64,000 bases of DNA from Villigracilis sp900696595. Its GTDB lineage: Bacteria > Chloroflexota > Anaerolineae > Anaerolineales > Villigracilaceae. Below, one piece after another: positions 33,788-41,954 of the stretch (position 1 is the first letter of the stretch; each line of letters begins with the position of its first letter). A model generated the notes under the pieces. That model saw only the letters and a program-made list of their open reading frames with translations. It had not been told where the DNA came from and did no database searches. A program made the position numbers and the translations under genes. The stretch spans positions 5,155 through 69,154 of the forward strand of contig SZPH01000003.1 of the NCBI GenBank assembly GCA_030263615.1. The letters run 5' to 3'.

Positions 33788-33927
33788 TAAAGAAAGATTG
33801 GCAGGAGTGGGGAAGGGTTGTTGATGGGCGGGAAGTGGGCAGAATCGGATTCGGGGAGGGAAAACCTGGAAACGCTGAATCCGGTTCGGGCGGGGAGAGA
33901 GGCGGGGTTCGTCATCCAAAATTTTTA

Positions 33928-33956
33928 TTGACGCTGAATCCCCGTCATGGTATTAT
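33928..33956 (+). promoter_or_regulatory. metK promoter
   Basis: TTGACG (33928-33933) and TATTAT (33951-33956) are separated by 17 bp and lie about 30 bp before the SAM riboswitch P1 stem, as expected for a transcript beginning with the riboswitch. Confidence 0.8.
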
Positions 33957-33987
33957 CCCCGCCACAATCGAATAGCCCGTAAAGACA

Positions 33988-34167
33988 CTCTTATCCAGAG
34001 AGGCGGAGGGAACGGCCCGGTGATGCCTCGACAACCAGTGGAGCGGTCAAGTAGTCTGATAGTCATGTAGTCGAATGGTCAAGACCATGCGACCGCGCGG
34101 CGAAGAGACCAACGGACCAACCCGCCAGGTGCCAATTCCGACAGACGGATGTTCTGGGAGATGAGAG
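33988..34167 (+). promoter_or_regulatory. SAM-I (S-box) riboswitch with long P3-region insertion
   Basis: P1 CTCTTATC (33988-33995) pairs with GATGAGAG (34160-34167). Between them are the S-box core elements CAGAGAGGCGGAGGGAACGG, CCCGGTGATGCCTCGACAACC and GGTGCCAATTCC. The segment between CAACC and GGTGCC is about 100 nt, much longer than the usual 20-40, and contains an octamer repeat (34052-34083) and nested hairpins (GCGGTC/GACCGC, ATGGTC/GACCAT). It binds S-adenosylmethionine and represses metK by transcription termination. Confidence 0.93.
34052..34083. repeat. Octamer tandem repeat inside the SAM riboswitch
   Basis: Four 8-bp units (TAGTCTGA, TAGTCATG, TAGTCGAA, TGGTCAAG) lie in the apical part of the enlarged P3 region. 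The last unit pairs with the following GACCAT. The repeat lies outside the ligand-binding core. Confidence 0.8.
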
Positions 34168-34190
34168 GGTAAATACTGCAACGCATGTTA

Positions 34191-34223
34191 TTGCCCTTTC
34201 TGCGCGTCTGGAAGGGCAATTTT
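34191..34223 (+). terminator. Riboswitch expression-platform terminator
   Basis: TTGCCCTTTC (34191-34200) pairs with GGAAGGGCAA (34210-34219), followed by TTTT. It lies between the riboswitch and the metK Shine-Dalgarno sequence, so SAM binding would favour premature termination. An explicit antiterminator pairing with P1 was not traced. Confidence 0.85.
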
Positions 34224-34244
34224 CATTTCACAAGGAGAAACACA

Positions 34245-35465
34245 ATGAGCAATACTTTTATGACCTCCCCCAAACTGATGTTCACATCGGAATCAGTGAC
34301 GGAAGGCCACCCCGACAAGATCTGCGACCAGGTTTCGGATGCCGTGCTGGACGCCTGCCTCGAGCAGGACCCGCGCTCGCGCGTGGCGTGCGAAACAGCC
34401 GTCAAGACCGGTTATGTGATGCTGCTGGGCGAGATCACCACCAACGCGCAGTTCAATTACGATGAACTTGTGCGCAAGACTGTCAACGAGATCGGTTACG
34501 ACTCGAGCGACAAGGGATTCGACGGTTCGTCCTGCGGCGTGCTGGTCGCCATCGCCAAACAATCCGGCGACATTGCCATGGGCGTGAATCACGCGCTCGA
34601 AACCCGCGACGGGCATCGCCTGACCGACGAGGAGGTTGAATCCATCGGCGCGGGCGACCAGGGCATGATGTTCGGCTTTGCCTGCAACGAAACTCCGACC
34701 CTGATGCCGATGCCGATCTATCTGGCGCATAAACTGACGCGCAAGCAGAGCGAACTGCGCAAGAGCGGCGCGATCAAATGGCTGAGACCCGACGCCAAGA
34801 GCCAGGTGACGATTGAGTATTCGAATGGCAAGCCGGCGCGGGTGGATACGGTGTTGATTTCGACCCAGCACTCGCCGGATGTCTCGCAGAATGAAATCAC
34901 TGAAACCGTCACCGAAGAGATCATCATGAAGACTCTGCCCGAAAACCTGGTGGATAAAAACCTGAAGGTCTTCGTTAACCCAACCGGTCGCTTCGTCGTC
35001 GGCGGACCGATGGGCGACGCGGGGGTGACGGGACGCAAGATCATCGTGGACACCTACGGCGGCATGGGGCGTCACGGCGGCGGCGCGTTCTCCGGGAAGG
35101 ACCCGACGAAGGTGGACCGCTCCGCGGCGTATGCGGCCCGTTATGTGGCGAAGAACATCGTCGCCGCCGGGCTGGCCGACCGCGTGGAAGTGCAGGTGGC
35201 TTATGCCATCGGTGTGGCGCATCCGCTTTCGGTGAACGTGGAGACTTTCGGCACGGCAAAGATCGCCGACGAGAAAATCGCCAAACTGATTGACGAACTC
35301 TTCGACCTTCGCCCGGGCGCGATCATCCGCGACCTCGGACTGCGCAAGCCGATCTATCGCAAGACGGCGGCGTACGGTCACTTCGGGCGCGACGATATCG
35401 AATTCCCCTGGGAGCGCACGGATAAGGCGGAGGCGTTGAAGAAGGCGGCGGGGATCGGTTCGTAA
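34245..35465 (+). CDS. metK: S-adenosylmethionine synthetase
   Basis: The 406-residue enzyme makes SAM from methionine and ATP. Signatures visible are FTSESVTEGHPDKICDQ near the N-terminus, GAGDQGMMFG and GGGAFSGKDPTKVDRSAAY. The length matches the family. ATG 34245 follows AAGGAG at 7 nt. An in-frame ATG at 34185 lies within the riboswitch terminator region and is unlikely. Expression is controlled by the upstream SAM-I riboswitch, giving end-product feedback. A strong terminator follows. Confidence 0.97.
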   Translation: MSNTFMTSPKLMFTSESVTEGHPDKICDQVSDAVLDACLEQDPRSRVACETAVKTGYVMLLGEITTNAQFNYDELVRKTVNEIGYDSSDKGFDGSSCGVLVAIAKQSGDIAMGVNHALETRDGHRLTDEEVESIGAGDQGMMFGFACNETPTLMPMPIYLAHKLTRKQSELRKSGAIKWLRPDAKSQVTIEYSNGKPARVDTVLISTQHSPDVSQNEITETVTEEIIMKTLPENLVDKNLKVFVNPTGRFVVGGPMGDAGVTGRKIIVDTYGGMGRHGGGAFSGKDPTKVDRSAAYAARYVAKNIVAAGLADRVEVQVAYAIGVAHPLSVNVETFGTAKIADEKIAKLIDELFDLRPGAIIRDLGLRKPIYRKTAAYGHFGRDDIEFPWERTDKAEALKKAAGIGS

Positions 35466-35492
35466 GCCGCGATGCGCCATTCGAAAGAAAGC

Positions 35493-35527
35493 AAAAGCGC
35501 CTCTGATAAATCAGGGGCGCTTTTTTT
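35493..35527 (+). terminator. metK terminator
   Basis: A 14-bp nearly perfect stem (35493-35506 with 35511-35524) with a short loop runs into seven T residues. Confidence 0.92.
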
Positions 35528-35699
35528 GTTTTACCCGTGGAGTTTGTCCCCGGTTTTCCCTGCTTCGATAAACTCAGCGCAAACCCGGCGGCGCGCTGCG
35601 AGGGAATCCTGCGCCGGAAACGGCGCAGGGAGAAGGAGGATCAACCTGTCTGATCTGTTTTGCGCGCATGTAGTTGATCGGGCGTCAAATCGAATCTGA

Positions 35700-35705
35700 T
35701 ATAAT
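35700..35705 (+). promoter_or_regulatory. -10 box placed for a leaderless transcript
   Basis: TATAAT ends 8 nt before ATG 35714, so transcription would begin at or next to the start codon. A TTGATC at 35674 has a long 20-bp spacer. No Shine-Dalgarno is present between them. Confidence 0.6.
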
Positions 35706-35713
35706 TTTTTACG

Positions 35714-36550
35714 ATGAATCCAAAACGATTTTTTATTTTATTGACGCTGTTCAGCCTGTTGTTGTTCGGCTTGTGGCTTCCTGCAAACGCCGCGCCGCGC
35801 GCGCAGCAATACGTCACCCCCACGCCCGGCGCGGATGGGCGCATTCTTTACGTCGTCCAGCCGGGGGATAACTGTTTCCGCGTGGCGGCTTTGCATGGCA
35901 TCACAGTGGATCAATTGCGGCAGTTGAACTCCAAACTGGATGAGAACTGTACGCTCGTCGAAGGACAGGAATTGTTGATTGGCGTTGTCGCCGCGGCGAC
36001 CGCAACCGTCGCGCCAAACCAGTCTGCGGTCACGCCGACGGTCACGCCCACGCCGTTGACCGGGTTGACGCAGGTCTGTGTGTTATTGTTCAACGATGTG
36101 AACGGCAACGCCATGCGCGAGGAGGTCGAACCCGCCATTGAAGGCGGCGCGGTGAGTTTGACGGAGATCAACGGGGCATATTCCGGCTCGCTGACGACGG
36201 CAATCCCCGACGATCCCGAGGCGTATCAGGGAATTTGTTTCGACGATATTCCCGCAGGCGCGTACAACATCACCATGGCGGTTCCCGATAATTTCAACCC
36301 GACCATGGCGTTGAATTATTCGTTAAAAGTCAACGCCGGCGACCGGGCGTTCGTGGATTTCGGCGCGCAGTCGCGGGATGTGGTGGTGGACCCCGGCGCG
36401 GAAGAAAATGAAAACGCGGGCGGCGGTTCGACCGCGCTCGGAATCTTCGGCGCGATCCTTTTGTTGGGCGGCGCGGGGCTGGGATATTACGCCTGGCGCA
36501 GCGGCAAACCCGAAAGCCGGCTGGCGGGCGGCGGGATGTTGAAGAAGTAA
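35714..36550 (+). CDS. LysM-domain protein with SD-repeat-like domain and C-terminal membrane anchor
   Basis: 278 residues: signal peptide 1-27, LysM domain about 45-90 (ILYVVQPGDNCFRVAALHGITVDQLRQLN), Thr/Pro linker, a beta-sandwich similar to SdrD B/Cna-B-like repeats (VCVLLFNDVNGNAMREEVEPAIEGGAVSL), and a C-terminal helix (about 240-258) with a basic tail. LysM binds GlcNAc polymers, so a cell-envelope location is likely. The gene has a -10 box 8 nt before the ATG and is probably leaderless. Confidence 0.85.
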   Translation: MNPKRFFILLTLFSLLLFGLWLPANAAPRAQQYVTPTPGADGRILYVVQPGDNCFRVAALHGITVDQLRQLNSKLDENCTLVEGQELLIGVVAAATATVAPNQSAVTPTVTPTPLTGLTQVCVLLFNDVNGNAMREEVEPAIEGGAVSLTEINGAYSGSLTTAIPDDPEAYQGICFDDIPAGAYNITMAVPDNFNPTMALNYSLKVNAGDRAFVDFGAQSRDVVVDPGAEENENAGGGSTALGIFGAILLLGGAGLGYYAWRSGKPESRLAGGGMLKK

Positions 36551-36560
36551 ATGAAAATAC

Positions 36561-36596
36561 AGGCGACGGTCACTTCAAAAGCGACCGTCGCCTTTT
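36561..36596. terminator. Bidirectional terminator overlapping the rnhB 3' end
   Basis: An 11-bp perfect stem (36561-36571 with 36583-36593) with an 11-nt loop and TTTT serves the LysM gene. It overlaps the stop codon of the convergent rnhB (36570-36572). Confidence 0.85.
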
Positions 36597-37205
36597 AATT
36601 TGAAACGTCTTTCGATGGACGGGGGAAGGACCGAGTTCGTGAATCTTTTTTTGATGCAGTAAAGTGCCATACCCCTTGTGACGCGCGAATTGATATTCGG
36701 GATAATCTTCGTGCAGGGCTGTCATCCATTCGTCGCGGGCGGTCTTGGCGAGGATCGAAGCGCAGGCAACGCTCAGGCATTTTGCGTCGCCTTTGACGAT
36801 GGCGGTCTGGGGGATGTCGAGTTCGGGGAGTTCGAGTCGGAAGTCGGTCAGCAGATAGTCTGGGAATTGATTCAACGATTCGAGCGCGCGGCTCGCCGCC
36901 AGCCGGGTGGCGGGTACGATTCCCATCTGGTCTATTTCTTCGCTGGAGGCGAATCCGACTCCGTGCGCGAGGGCGGTCGCGCGGATGAGCGGCGCGAGGG
37001 CGAAACGCTCACGGGGAGTCAACTGTTTGGAATCGCGCACCCGGCTCAAAGTCCGGAGAAGATGCGGGCGCCTGTGGGGGAGGATCACCGTCCCGACGCA
37101 GACCGGCCCGGCGAGGGCGCCGCGTCCGGCTTCGTCCAACCCGGCAATGAGGGGATGCGCGCGCCAGAGTTTTTTTTCGTAGGAGAGGTCAGGGTCTTGA
37201 GTCAT
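36570..37205 (-). CDS. rnhB: Ribonuclease HII
   Basis: The 211-residue protein has the RNase HII signature GLDEAGRGALAGPV (catalytic D24, E25), VRDSKQLTP, YLLTDF, KGDAKCLSVACASILAK and HKGYGT. It removes RNA from RNA-DNA hybrids in the cytoplasm. The 5' end overlaps the 3' end of the glycosyltransferase gene by 17 bp on the same strand, indicating translational coupling. Confidence 0.96.
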   Translation of the reverse strand: MTQDPDLSYEKKLWRAHPLIAGLDEAGRGALAGPVCVGTVILPHRRPHLLRTLSRVRDSKQLTPRERFALAPLIRATALAHGVGFASSEEIDQMGIVPATRLAASRALESLNQFPDYLLTDFRLELPELDIPQTAIVKGDAKCLSVACASILAKTARDEWMTALHEDYPEYQFARHKGYGTLLHQKKIHELGPSPVHRKTFQIKRRRSLLK

Positions 37206-37920
37206 ACGCGCCGCGCATCGCGTTGAGGTGGATGCGGAAGATGTCGCCGATCATGCGCAGGGCGTCGCGCACCGCGTTGACTTTGCTGTCGGGGTCGTAG
37301 TACCAGTGGATGGGGATCTCGCGGATGCGAAGTTTTCCGCGGCGGGCGAGGTAGAGCAGTTCGATGTCGAACGACCAGCCGGCGAGCGTTTGTTTGCGAA
37401 AGAGATTTTCGGTCGTTGCGGCGCGGAAGCATTTGAAGCCGCATTGCGTGTCGTTCAAGCCCGGCAGGATCAAACTGCGGATGGCGAAGTTGATGGCGCG
37501 CCCGCCGATGTGGCGGTAGGACGGTTCGTTGTAACGGATGGACCCTTTTGCTTCGCGCGAGCCGATGGCGATGTCGAAATCGTTGAGCGCGGGCGGCAGG
37601 AATTTGGGCAGGTCTTCGATGGGCATCGAAAGGTCGGCGTCGCAGATGAAGCGGTATTCGCCGCGCGCCGCCAACATGCCGCGCCGCACGGCGTTGCCCT
37701 TGCCGTTGCGCTCCTCGTGGATCACGCGCAGGGTTGGGCGGTCTTTGGCGAATTCATTTGCAATTGCCAGTGTGGCGTCCGAACTGCCGTTTTCCACCAC
37801 GATCACTTCGCTGGCGTAGTCTTGCGCTTTTAGAAAAGAGAAGATCTGGTCGAGCGCGCGCGGCAGGCGGTTTTCCTCGTTATGGGCGGGGATGACGATT
37901 GAAAGGAAGGGGGATGACAA
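37189..37920 (-). CDS. Family 2 glycosyltransferase, polyprenyl-phosphate hexose synthase-like
   Basis: The 243-residue protein begins SIVIPAHNEENRLP, with EVIVVENGSSDAT, GKGNAVRRGMLAARGEYRFICDADLSMP (metal-binding DAD) and DTQCGFKCFRA. This is the GT2 dolichyl-phosphate hexosyltransferase type and there are no added transmembrane helices. It probably transfers a sugar from a nucleotide donor to polyprenyl phosphate. Donor and sugar are not predictable. It lies 6 bp after the NERD-like gene and overlaps rnhB. Confidence 0.9.
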   Translation of the reverse strand: MSSPFLSIVIPAHNEENRLPRALDQIFSFLKAQDYASEVIVVENGSSDATLAIANEFAKDRPTLRVIHEERNGKGNAVRRGMLAARGEYRFICDADLSMPIEDLPKFLPPALNDFDIAIGSREAKGSIRYNEPSYRHIGGRAINFAIRSLILPGLNDTQCGFKCFRAATTENLFRKQTLAGWSFDIELLYLARRGKLRIREIPIHWYYDPDSKVNAVRDALRMIGDIFRIHLNAMRGAYDSRP

Positions 37921-37926
37921 GGCGGC

Positions 37927-38748
37927 TTATTGGTTGAAATAGAAGAGAAATGCGGCGCCGGCTACGAGCAGGCAACACTCGAAAAGCCCCAGCCCGGCGA
38001 GAAGCAGCCATTGGGCGCGCGATACGGCGGATGTCTTTTTTTGCGGCGCAGGTTTTGGGGCTTGCCGCGCGGGGCTTGGCTGCCTGCCTGCCGCAGGGGG
38101 GCGGGCTGGGCTTCCCTCTTTTTTTTCGGGGGACGACGGCTCGCGCAATTCGGGGATCAAGATGCGATCCACCAGGTTTGCGATATTCTCCGCCCGCATG
38201 ACGGGCTTTGCCTGGTTGAGTTGGTTTGCAAATTGCCGCACGGCGTCGCTGCGAACAATGCGGATGGCGGGCTGAACGGCTTCGATTTGCGCGCCGGGAT
38301 CCGTGCAGATCAACACCGGCTCGACCTCCACAGGGACATGGATGTTGTTGATTTCGAGGTATTTTTGAAAACCGCGCGCAAGTTTTGTAACGTACTCCAC
38401 CAGGTTCTGCCTGGCGGGCGTTGTCGTTCCATTTTTGAGCGTATTCCATTCCCTGCCCCTGGCTTCGAAATGCCCTTTTACTGGCGAGGCAAAAATCACA
38501 GAGATCGAGCCGGGACCCACCAGGATGAGCGGGATGAGAATGTCGCTTTCCAGCAGGGAAAAATTGCGGATGACGGCATATCCCTTGTCCAGCATCCTGT
38601 CCAGTTGGGCGATGACCTTTTCCTGCGCTTCCAGTTCGGCGGGCCAGTCCAAGCCGTATGTCAACGCGCCCTGGGCGCGCGCGACGACGCCGATGTTGCC
38701 TTGCCGGTCGCGAAAGGGGGTTTTATCGTACACGCGCATAAACTTCAC
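37927..38748 (-). CDS. NERD-like domain protein with C-terminal membrane anchor
   Basis: 273 residues. The region about 35-165 (IAQLDRMLDKGYAVIRNFSLLESDI, LILVGPGSISVIFASPVKGHFEARGREW) resembles a NERD nuclease-related domain, but clear catalytic residues could not be confirmed. A Pro/Ala/Lys-rich linker (about 205-245) leads to a C-terminal transmembrane helix (about 248-270) ending FYFNQ. AGGTGA precedes ATG 38748. It lies between a small unknown gene and the glycosyltransferase gene in a minus-strand cluster. Confidence 0.65.
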   Translation of the reverse strand: MKFMRVYDKTPFRDRQGNIGVVARAQGALTYGLDWPAELEAQEKVIAQLDRMLDKGYAVIRNFSLLESDILIPLILVGPGSISVIFASPVKGHFEARGREWNTLKNGTTTPARQNLVEYVTKLARGFQKYLEINNIHVPVEVEPVLICTDPGAQIEAVQPAIRIVRSDAVRQFANQLNQAKPVMRAENIANLVDRILIPELREPSSPEKKEGSPARPPAAGRQPSPARQAPKPAPQKKTSAVSRAQWLLLAGLGLFECCLLVAGAAFLFYFNQ

Positions 38749-39051
38749 CTAAAAGAATGGAACGTTTTCCAGCTCGTCGCAAGAGGCGTTCTCTTTTGTC
38801 GAAATAAACTCGCGGCCTCCCGCTTGCGCAATTTGAACGGGCTTGAAGAGATCGAACGTGCTTGCCATCAATTCCCGGCGCGACCCTGTGACAAAATACA
38901 TCCCTTTTTGAAGCCGTTCCAGCAGGGTTTTGCGGTCGAGCGTCAGCCGGTCCGAGAAGGTGAATCCGCGCCGTTCATAGGCGCGCACCGCGGCGATCTG
39001 CCCGCTTTTGTGCCGAACCGCTTCGATTACGCCGTCTATCTTTTTTGCCAT
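38749..39051 (-). CDS. Small conserved-looking protein of unknown function
   Basis: About 100 residues, starting MAKKIDGVIEAVRHKSGQIAAVRAYERRGFTFSDR, with DRKTLLERLQKGMYFVTGSR, suggesting a compact beta-rich protein. I do not recognise the family. ATG 39051 has GGAGGT at an ideal distance. Longer readings run into the tRNA-Pro gene and are rejected. It abuts the NERD-like gene directly (0-bp gap) and is probably co-transcribed. Confidence 0.75.
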   Translation of the reverse strand: MAKKIDGVIEAVRHKSGQIAAVRAYERRGFTFSDRLTLDRKTLLERLQKGMYFVTGSRRELMASTFDLFKPVQIAQAGGREFISTKENASCDELENVPFF

Positions 39052-39172
39052 GAGTTGACCTCCGGTGAATTTTAACACAGCGCGAAAAAAAAGAGAGGTG
39101 AAATGCCGGTGCATTGCGCCTCTCTCAGCCACTCCCATGCCTGCGTTGGAGAAAGCCTTCCACGCATGTGAG

Positions 39173-39247
39173 TCGGGGCGATAGGATTCGAACCTACGAC
39201 CTCTTGCTCCCAAAGCAAGCGCGCTAGCCGGACTGCGCCACGCCCCG
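39173..39247 (-). tRNA. tRNA-Pro (anticodon TGG)
   Basis: On the minus strand, acceptor CGGGGCG pairs with CGCCCCG. The anticodon arm CTTGC-TTTGGGA-GCAAG gives anticodon TGG, and the T-arm has GGTTCGAATCC. Discriminator is A and CCA is not encoded, unlike tRNA-Gln at 22852. Confidence 0.95.
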
Positions 39248-39267
39248 ATATGATAAAGCGTGCCGAG

Positions 39268-39273
39268 TATAAT
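39268..39273 (+). promoter_or_regulatory. -10 box for a leaderless esterase transcript
   Basis: TATAAT ends 7 nt before ATG 39281. No separate Shine-Dalgarno can fit, so the transcript is probably leaderless, as for 35714 and 50287. Confidence 0.55.
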
Positions 39274-39280
39274 GCGGGGG

Positions 39281-40165
39281 ATGAATCTCCGTCAAGCAAC
39301 CCTCGCCCTCATCTTGGTCGCGCTTCTCCCCGGACTTTCAGCCTGTTTCTCCTCAAATGAAGTTCCCCCCGCCGCAACATTTACCCCCTCTCCGCCCACC
39401 GCGACATCCACCCCAACCTTAATCCCTCCCTCGCCGACGCCCACCCCGCTGACCTGCCTCACGCAACCCGGCGGGGTCGAGGAGGGCGTTGTCAATGCCA
39501 CCGTCCCGCCGCAGGAATATCTCATCTACCTACCGCCCTGTTATCACGAACAAACAGACAAGCGCTATCCCGTCCTGTATCTGTTGCACGGACAGACCTT
39601 CACTGACGATCAATGGGTCAGGCTGGGCGTGCCGCAGAGCGTTGACCGGATGATCCTCGCGGACGAAAGCGCTCCCTTCATCGTCGTCTTCCCCGACGAC
39701 CGCTACTGGAACAGCGCCTACGGCCCCGACTTTGGCGACCGCTTCATCGGCGCGCTCATCCCCTACATTGACGCGACCTATCGCGCCATTCCAGATCGCG
39801 AACACCGCGCCCTGGGCGGCCTCTCGCGCGGCGGCGGCTGGACGGCGGAACTCGGCTTCAAGAACCCGAACCTCTTCGGCTCGCTCGGCTTCCATTCCCC
39901 CGCCATCTTCACCGGCGACGCGTATGCGGTCGAAAAGCAGTTGTTATCCATCCCGGAGGAACTTCGCCCGCGCATCTGGGTGGATGCGGGCGAGAACGAC
40001 CGCGAACTGCCCAGCATCCGCGAATTCGAGCGTATGCTCACCCGCAACGCCATCCCGCACGAATTCCACTTCTTCTCCGGCGACCACTCCGAAACCTACT
40101 GGGGCGCGCACGTCCGCAACTACCTGCTCTGGTATGCCCAGGGCTGGGCCGAACCGCCAGAATGA
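39281..40165 (+). CDS. Esterase-like (Esterase D/enterochelin esterase fold) lipoprotein
   Basis: 294 residues. The signal ends LSAC (Cys22) and is followed by a Pro/Thr-rich linker. The hydrolase domain resembles esterase D/Fes family alpha/beta hydrolases: YLIYLPPCY, YPVLYLLHGQ, the nucleophile in GGLSRGGGW, and a likely catalytic acid/His in WVDAGENDRELP and FFSGDHSETYW. It acts outside the membrane on an unknown ester. ATG 39281 is chosen from the -10 spacing. Upstream in-frame codons at 39260 and 39272 overlap the promoter. Confidence 0.85.
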   Translation: MNLRQATLALILVALLPGLSACFSSNEVPPAATFTPSPPTATSTPTLIPPSPTPTPLTCLTQPGGVEEGVVNATVPPQEYLIYLPPCYHEQTDKRYPVLYLLHGQTFTDDQWVRLGVPQSVDRMILADESAPFIVVFPDDRYWNSAYGPDFGDRFIGALIPYIDATYRAIPDREHRALGGLSRGGGWTAELGFKNPNLFGSLGFHSPAIFTGDAYAVEKQLLSIPEELRPRIWVDAGENDRELPSIREFERMLTRNAIPHEFHFFSGDHSETYWGAHVRNYLLWYAQGWAEPPE

Positions 40166-40173
40166 CCGTACGT

Positions 40174-40179
40174 TATAAT
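40174..40179 (+). promoter_or_regulatory. -10 box upstream of galE
   Basis: TATAAT lies 26 nt before the galE start. CAGGAG at 40195-40200 provides the ribosome-binding site. No good -35 was found. Confidence 0.55.
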
Positions 40180-40205
40180 TTCCAAAATCCAACCCAGGAG
40201 CAATC

Positions 40206-41183
40206 ATGAATATCCTTGTCACAGGCGGCGCGGGTTACATCGGCTCCGCCACAGCGGAAGCGCTGATTCAAGCCGGGCATACCGTCGCCGTCTACGATTC
40301 ACTCGTCACCGGACATCGCGCCGCGATCCCGGCCGGAGCGAAGTTCATCCACGCCTCGCTCGACGACAGCCACGCCCTCGCCGAGGCATTAACCTCAACC
40401 CAATTCGACGCGGTCATGCACTTCGCCGCCTTCATCGAAGCGGGCGAAAGCATGAAAGACCCCGGCAGATTCTTTCGCAACAACTTCACAAACTCGCTTG
40501 CCTTAATGGAAACCGCAGTCAAAACCGGCGTGAAGCGATTTGTCTTTTCCTCCACCGCCGCGGTCTATCAATCCAGCGACCAGCCGCTGACCGAAGAGTC
40601 GCCCATCGGGCCGACCAACGTCTACGGCCACACCAAACTGATGACTGAACAGGCGCTCGAATGGTATCGCTCCATCTTCGGCTTGCATTACGCCGCCCTG
40701 CGCTACTTCAACGCCTGCGGCGCATTGCCCGGGCGCGGCGAAGCCCACCAGCCCGAGTCGCACCTCATTCCGCGCGTGTTGCAAATCGCATTGGGACAGG
40801 CCGAATCCGCAACGCTCTACGGCGCGGACTACCCCACCCCCGATGGAACCTGCATCCGCGACTACATCCACATCGCCGACCTCGTCTCGGCTCACCTGCT
40901 CGCCTTAGACGCATTGGAAACGCGCGACAAACTCATCTACAACGTGGGCAGCGGCAACGGCTTTTCCGTGAAGGAAGTCATCGAAACAGCGCGCCAGGTC
41001 ACGGGTCACGCCATTCCGGTCGTCGAGCAACCGCGCCGCGCCGGAGATTCCGCCCGCCTTGTCGCATCCCCCGCCAAAATAAAAAAAGAACTCGGCTGGG
41101 AACCCAAATACACCAACCTGCAAGACATCCTCTCCAGCGCGTGGGACTGGCACACATCGCATCCGCGCGGCTACGAAAAATGA
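40206..41183 (+). CDS. galE: UDP-glucose 4-epimerase
   Basis: The 325-residue SDR enzyme has the NAD-binding GGAGYIGS near the N-terminus, FSSTAAVY, the catalytic YGHTK (Y-x3-K), RYFNACGA, and CIRDYIHIADL, all typical of GalE. It interconverts UDP-glucose and UDP-galactose for polysaccharide synthesis. Its stop overlaps the start of the next gene (ATGA). Related UDP-sugar epimerases cannot be fully excluded. Confidence 0.93.
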   Translation: MNILVTGGAGYIGSATAEALIQAGHTVAVYDSLVTGHRAAIPAGAKFIHASLDDSHALAEALTSTQFDAVMHFAAFIEAGESMKDPGRFFRNNFTNSLALMETAVKTGVKRFVFSSTAAVYQSSDQPLTEESPIGPTNVYGHTKLMTEQALEWYRSIFGLHYAALRYFNACGALPGRGEAHQPESHLIPRVLQIALGQAESATLYGADYPTPDGTCIRDYIHIADLVSAHLLALDALETRDKLIYNVGSGNGFSVKEVIETARQVTGHAIPVVEQPRRAGDSARLVASPAKIKKELGWEPKYTNLQDILSSAWDWHTSHPRGYEK

Positions 41184-41875
41184 CGTTCCGTTTTCATCGC
41201 ATCCCGGTCGGCATTTGCAACTGCTATCTTCTGCGCGGCGAACGAACCGTCCTGATAGACGGCGGCGCATGGGGCGGCTTCCCCGCGTTTCAAAAACATC
41301 TGCAAGACCTGGGCATAAACCCCAAAGAGATCGAACTCATCCTGCTCACGCACGGGCATTGGGATCACATCTCCTGCCTCGCCGACATTCAAAAAATCAC
41401 CGGCGCGAAGATCGCCATTCATGAAAAGGACGCCTTCATGATCGAGACGGGCGAACCGCCTTTTCCCAACGGGGTTACTTTATGGGGAAAATTGATGTCC
41501 TGGTCCGCGAAGCGGATTCTCCGCCCGCATCTTTCTCCGCTCAAAGCGGATACGGTTATTCTGGATGCCGGTCTTTCGCTGAAGCCTTTTGGGATCCCCG
41601 GCGAAGTCGCTTACACGCCCGGTCACACGATGGGGCATGTCAGCGTGATTCTCGAAAGCGGCGACGCCATCGTCGGCGACATGGCCATGAACGACTGGTA
41701 CCTGCGCCTCACCCCCGGCCTGCCCATCCTCGCGGACGATATACATCTGGTCGTCGAAAGTTGGAAGAAGATTCTGCCGCTCGGAATTAAACGCATCCAC
41801 CCCGCGCATGGACGGGACTTTGATGTGGAAGTCATGAAGAGAGAGGTCGAGAGATTCGTAATGCGTAATGCGTAA
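41180..41875 (+). CDS. Metallo-beta-lactamase-fold hydrolase
   Basis: 231 residues with the metal-binding HGHWDH at 58-63, a later H in TPGHTMGH, D in IVGDMAMND and H in PAHGRD. It belongs to the broad MBL-fold hydrolase group. The substrate is unknown. It is translationally coupled to galE by ATGA. The last codons (MRNA then TAA) are encoded by GTAATGC heptamer units, so the C-terminus runs into a tandem repeat. Confidence 0.88.
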   Translation: MTFRFHRIPVGICNCYLLRGERTVLIDGGAWGGFPAFQKHLQDLGINPKEIELILLTHGHWDHISCLADIQKITGAKIAIHEKDAFMIETGEPPFPNGVTLWGKLMSWSAKRILRPHLSPLKADTVILDAGLSLKPFGIPGEVAYTPGHTMGHVSVILESGDAIVGDMAMNDWYLRLTPGLPILADDIHLVVESWKKILPLGIKRIHPAHGRDFDVEVMKREVERFVMRNA

Positions 41876-41898
41876 GACGGGAAAACTAAATCACACCA

Positions 41899-41940
41899 GT
41901 AACTTGTAACTTGTAACTTGTAACTTGTAACTTGTAACTC
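41899..41940. repeat. GTAACTT heptamer array
   Basis: Five perfect GTAACTT units plus one variant are found between the MBL hydrolase and a convergent lipoprotein gene. Two GTAATGC units just upstream (about 41857-41870) overlap the end of the hydrolase gene. Confidence 0.95.
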
Positions 41941-41954
41941 CTTACGCGATTCGC

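Noticed and set aside
34293..35480. 395-codon minus-strand open frame
   Set aside because: Shadow of metK caused by high-GC codon bias.
41857..41870. Frameshift or truncation at the end of the MBL hydrolase gene
   Set aside because: The gene simply ends within two heptamer units. All metal-binding motifs are present, so it is not a pseudogene.
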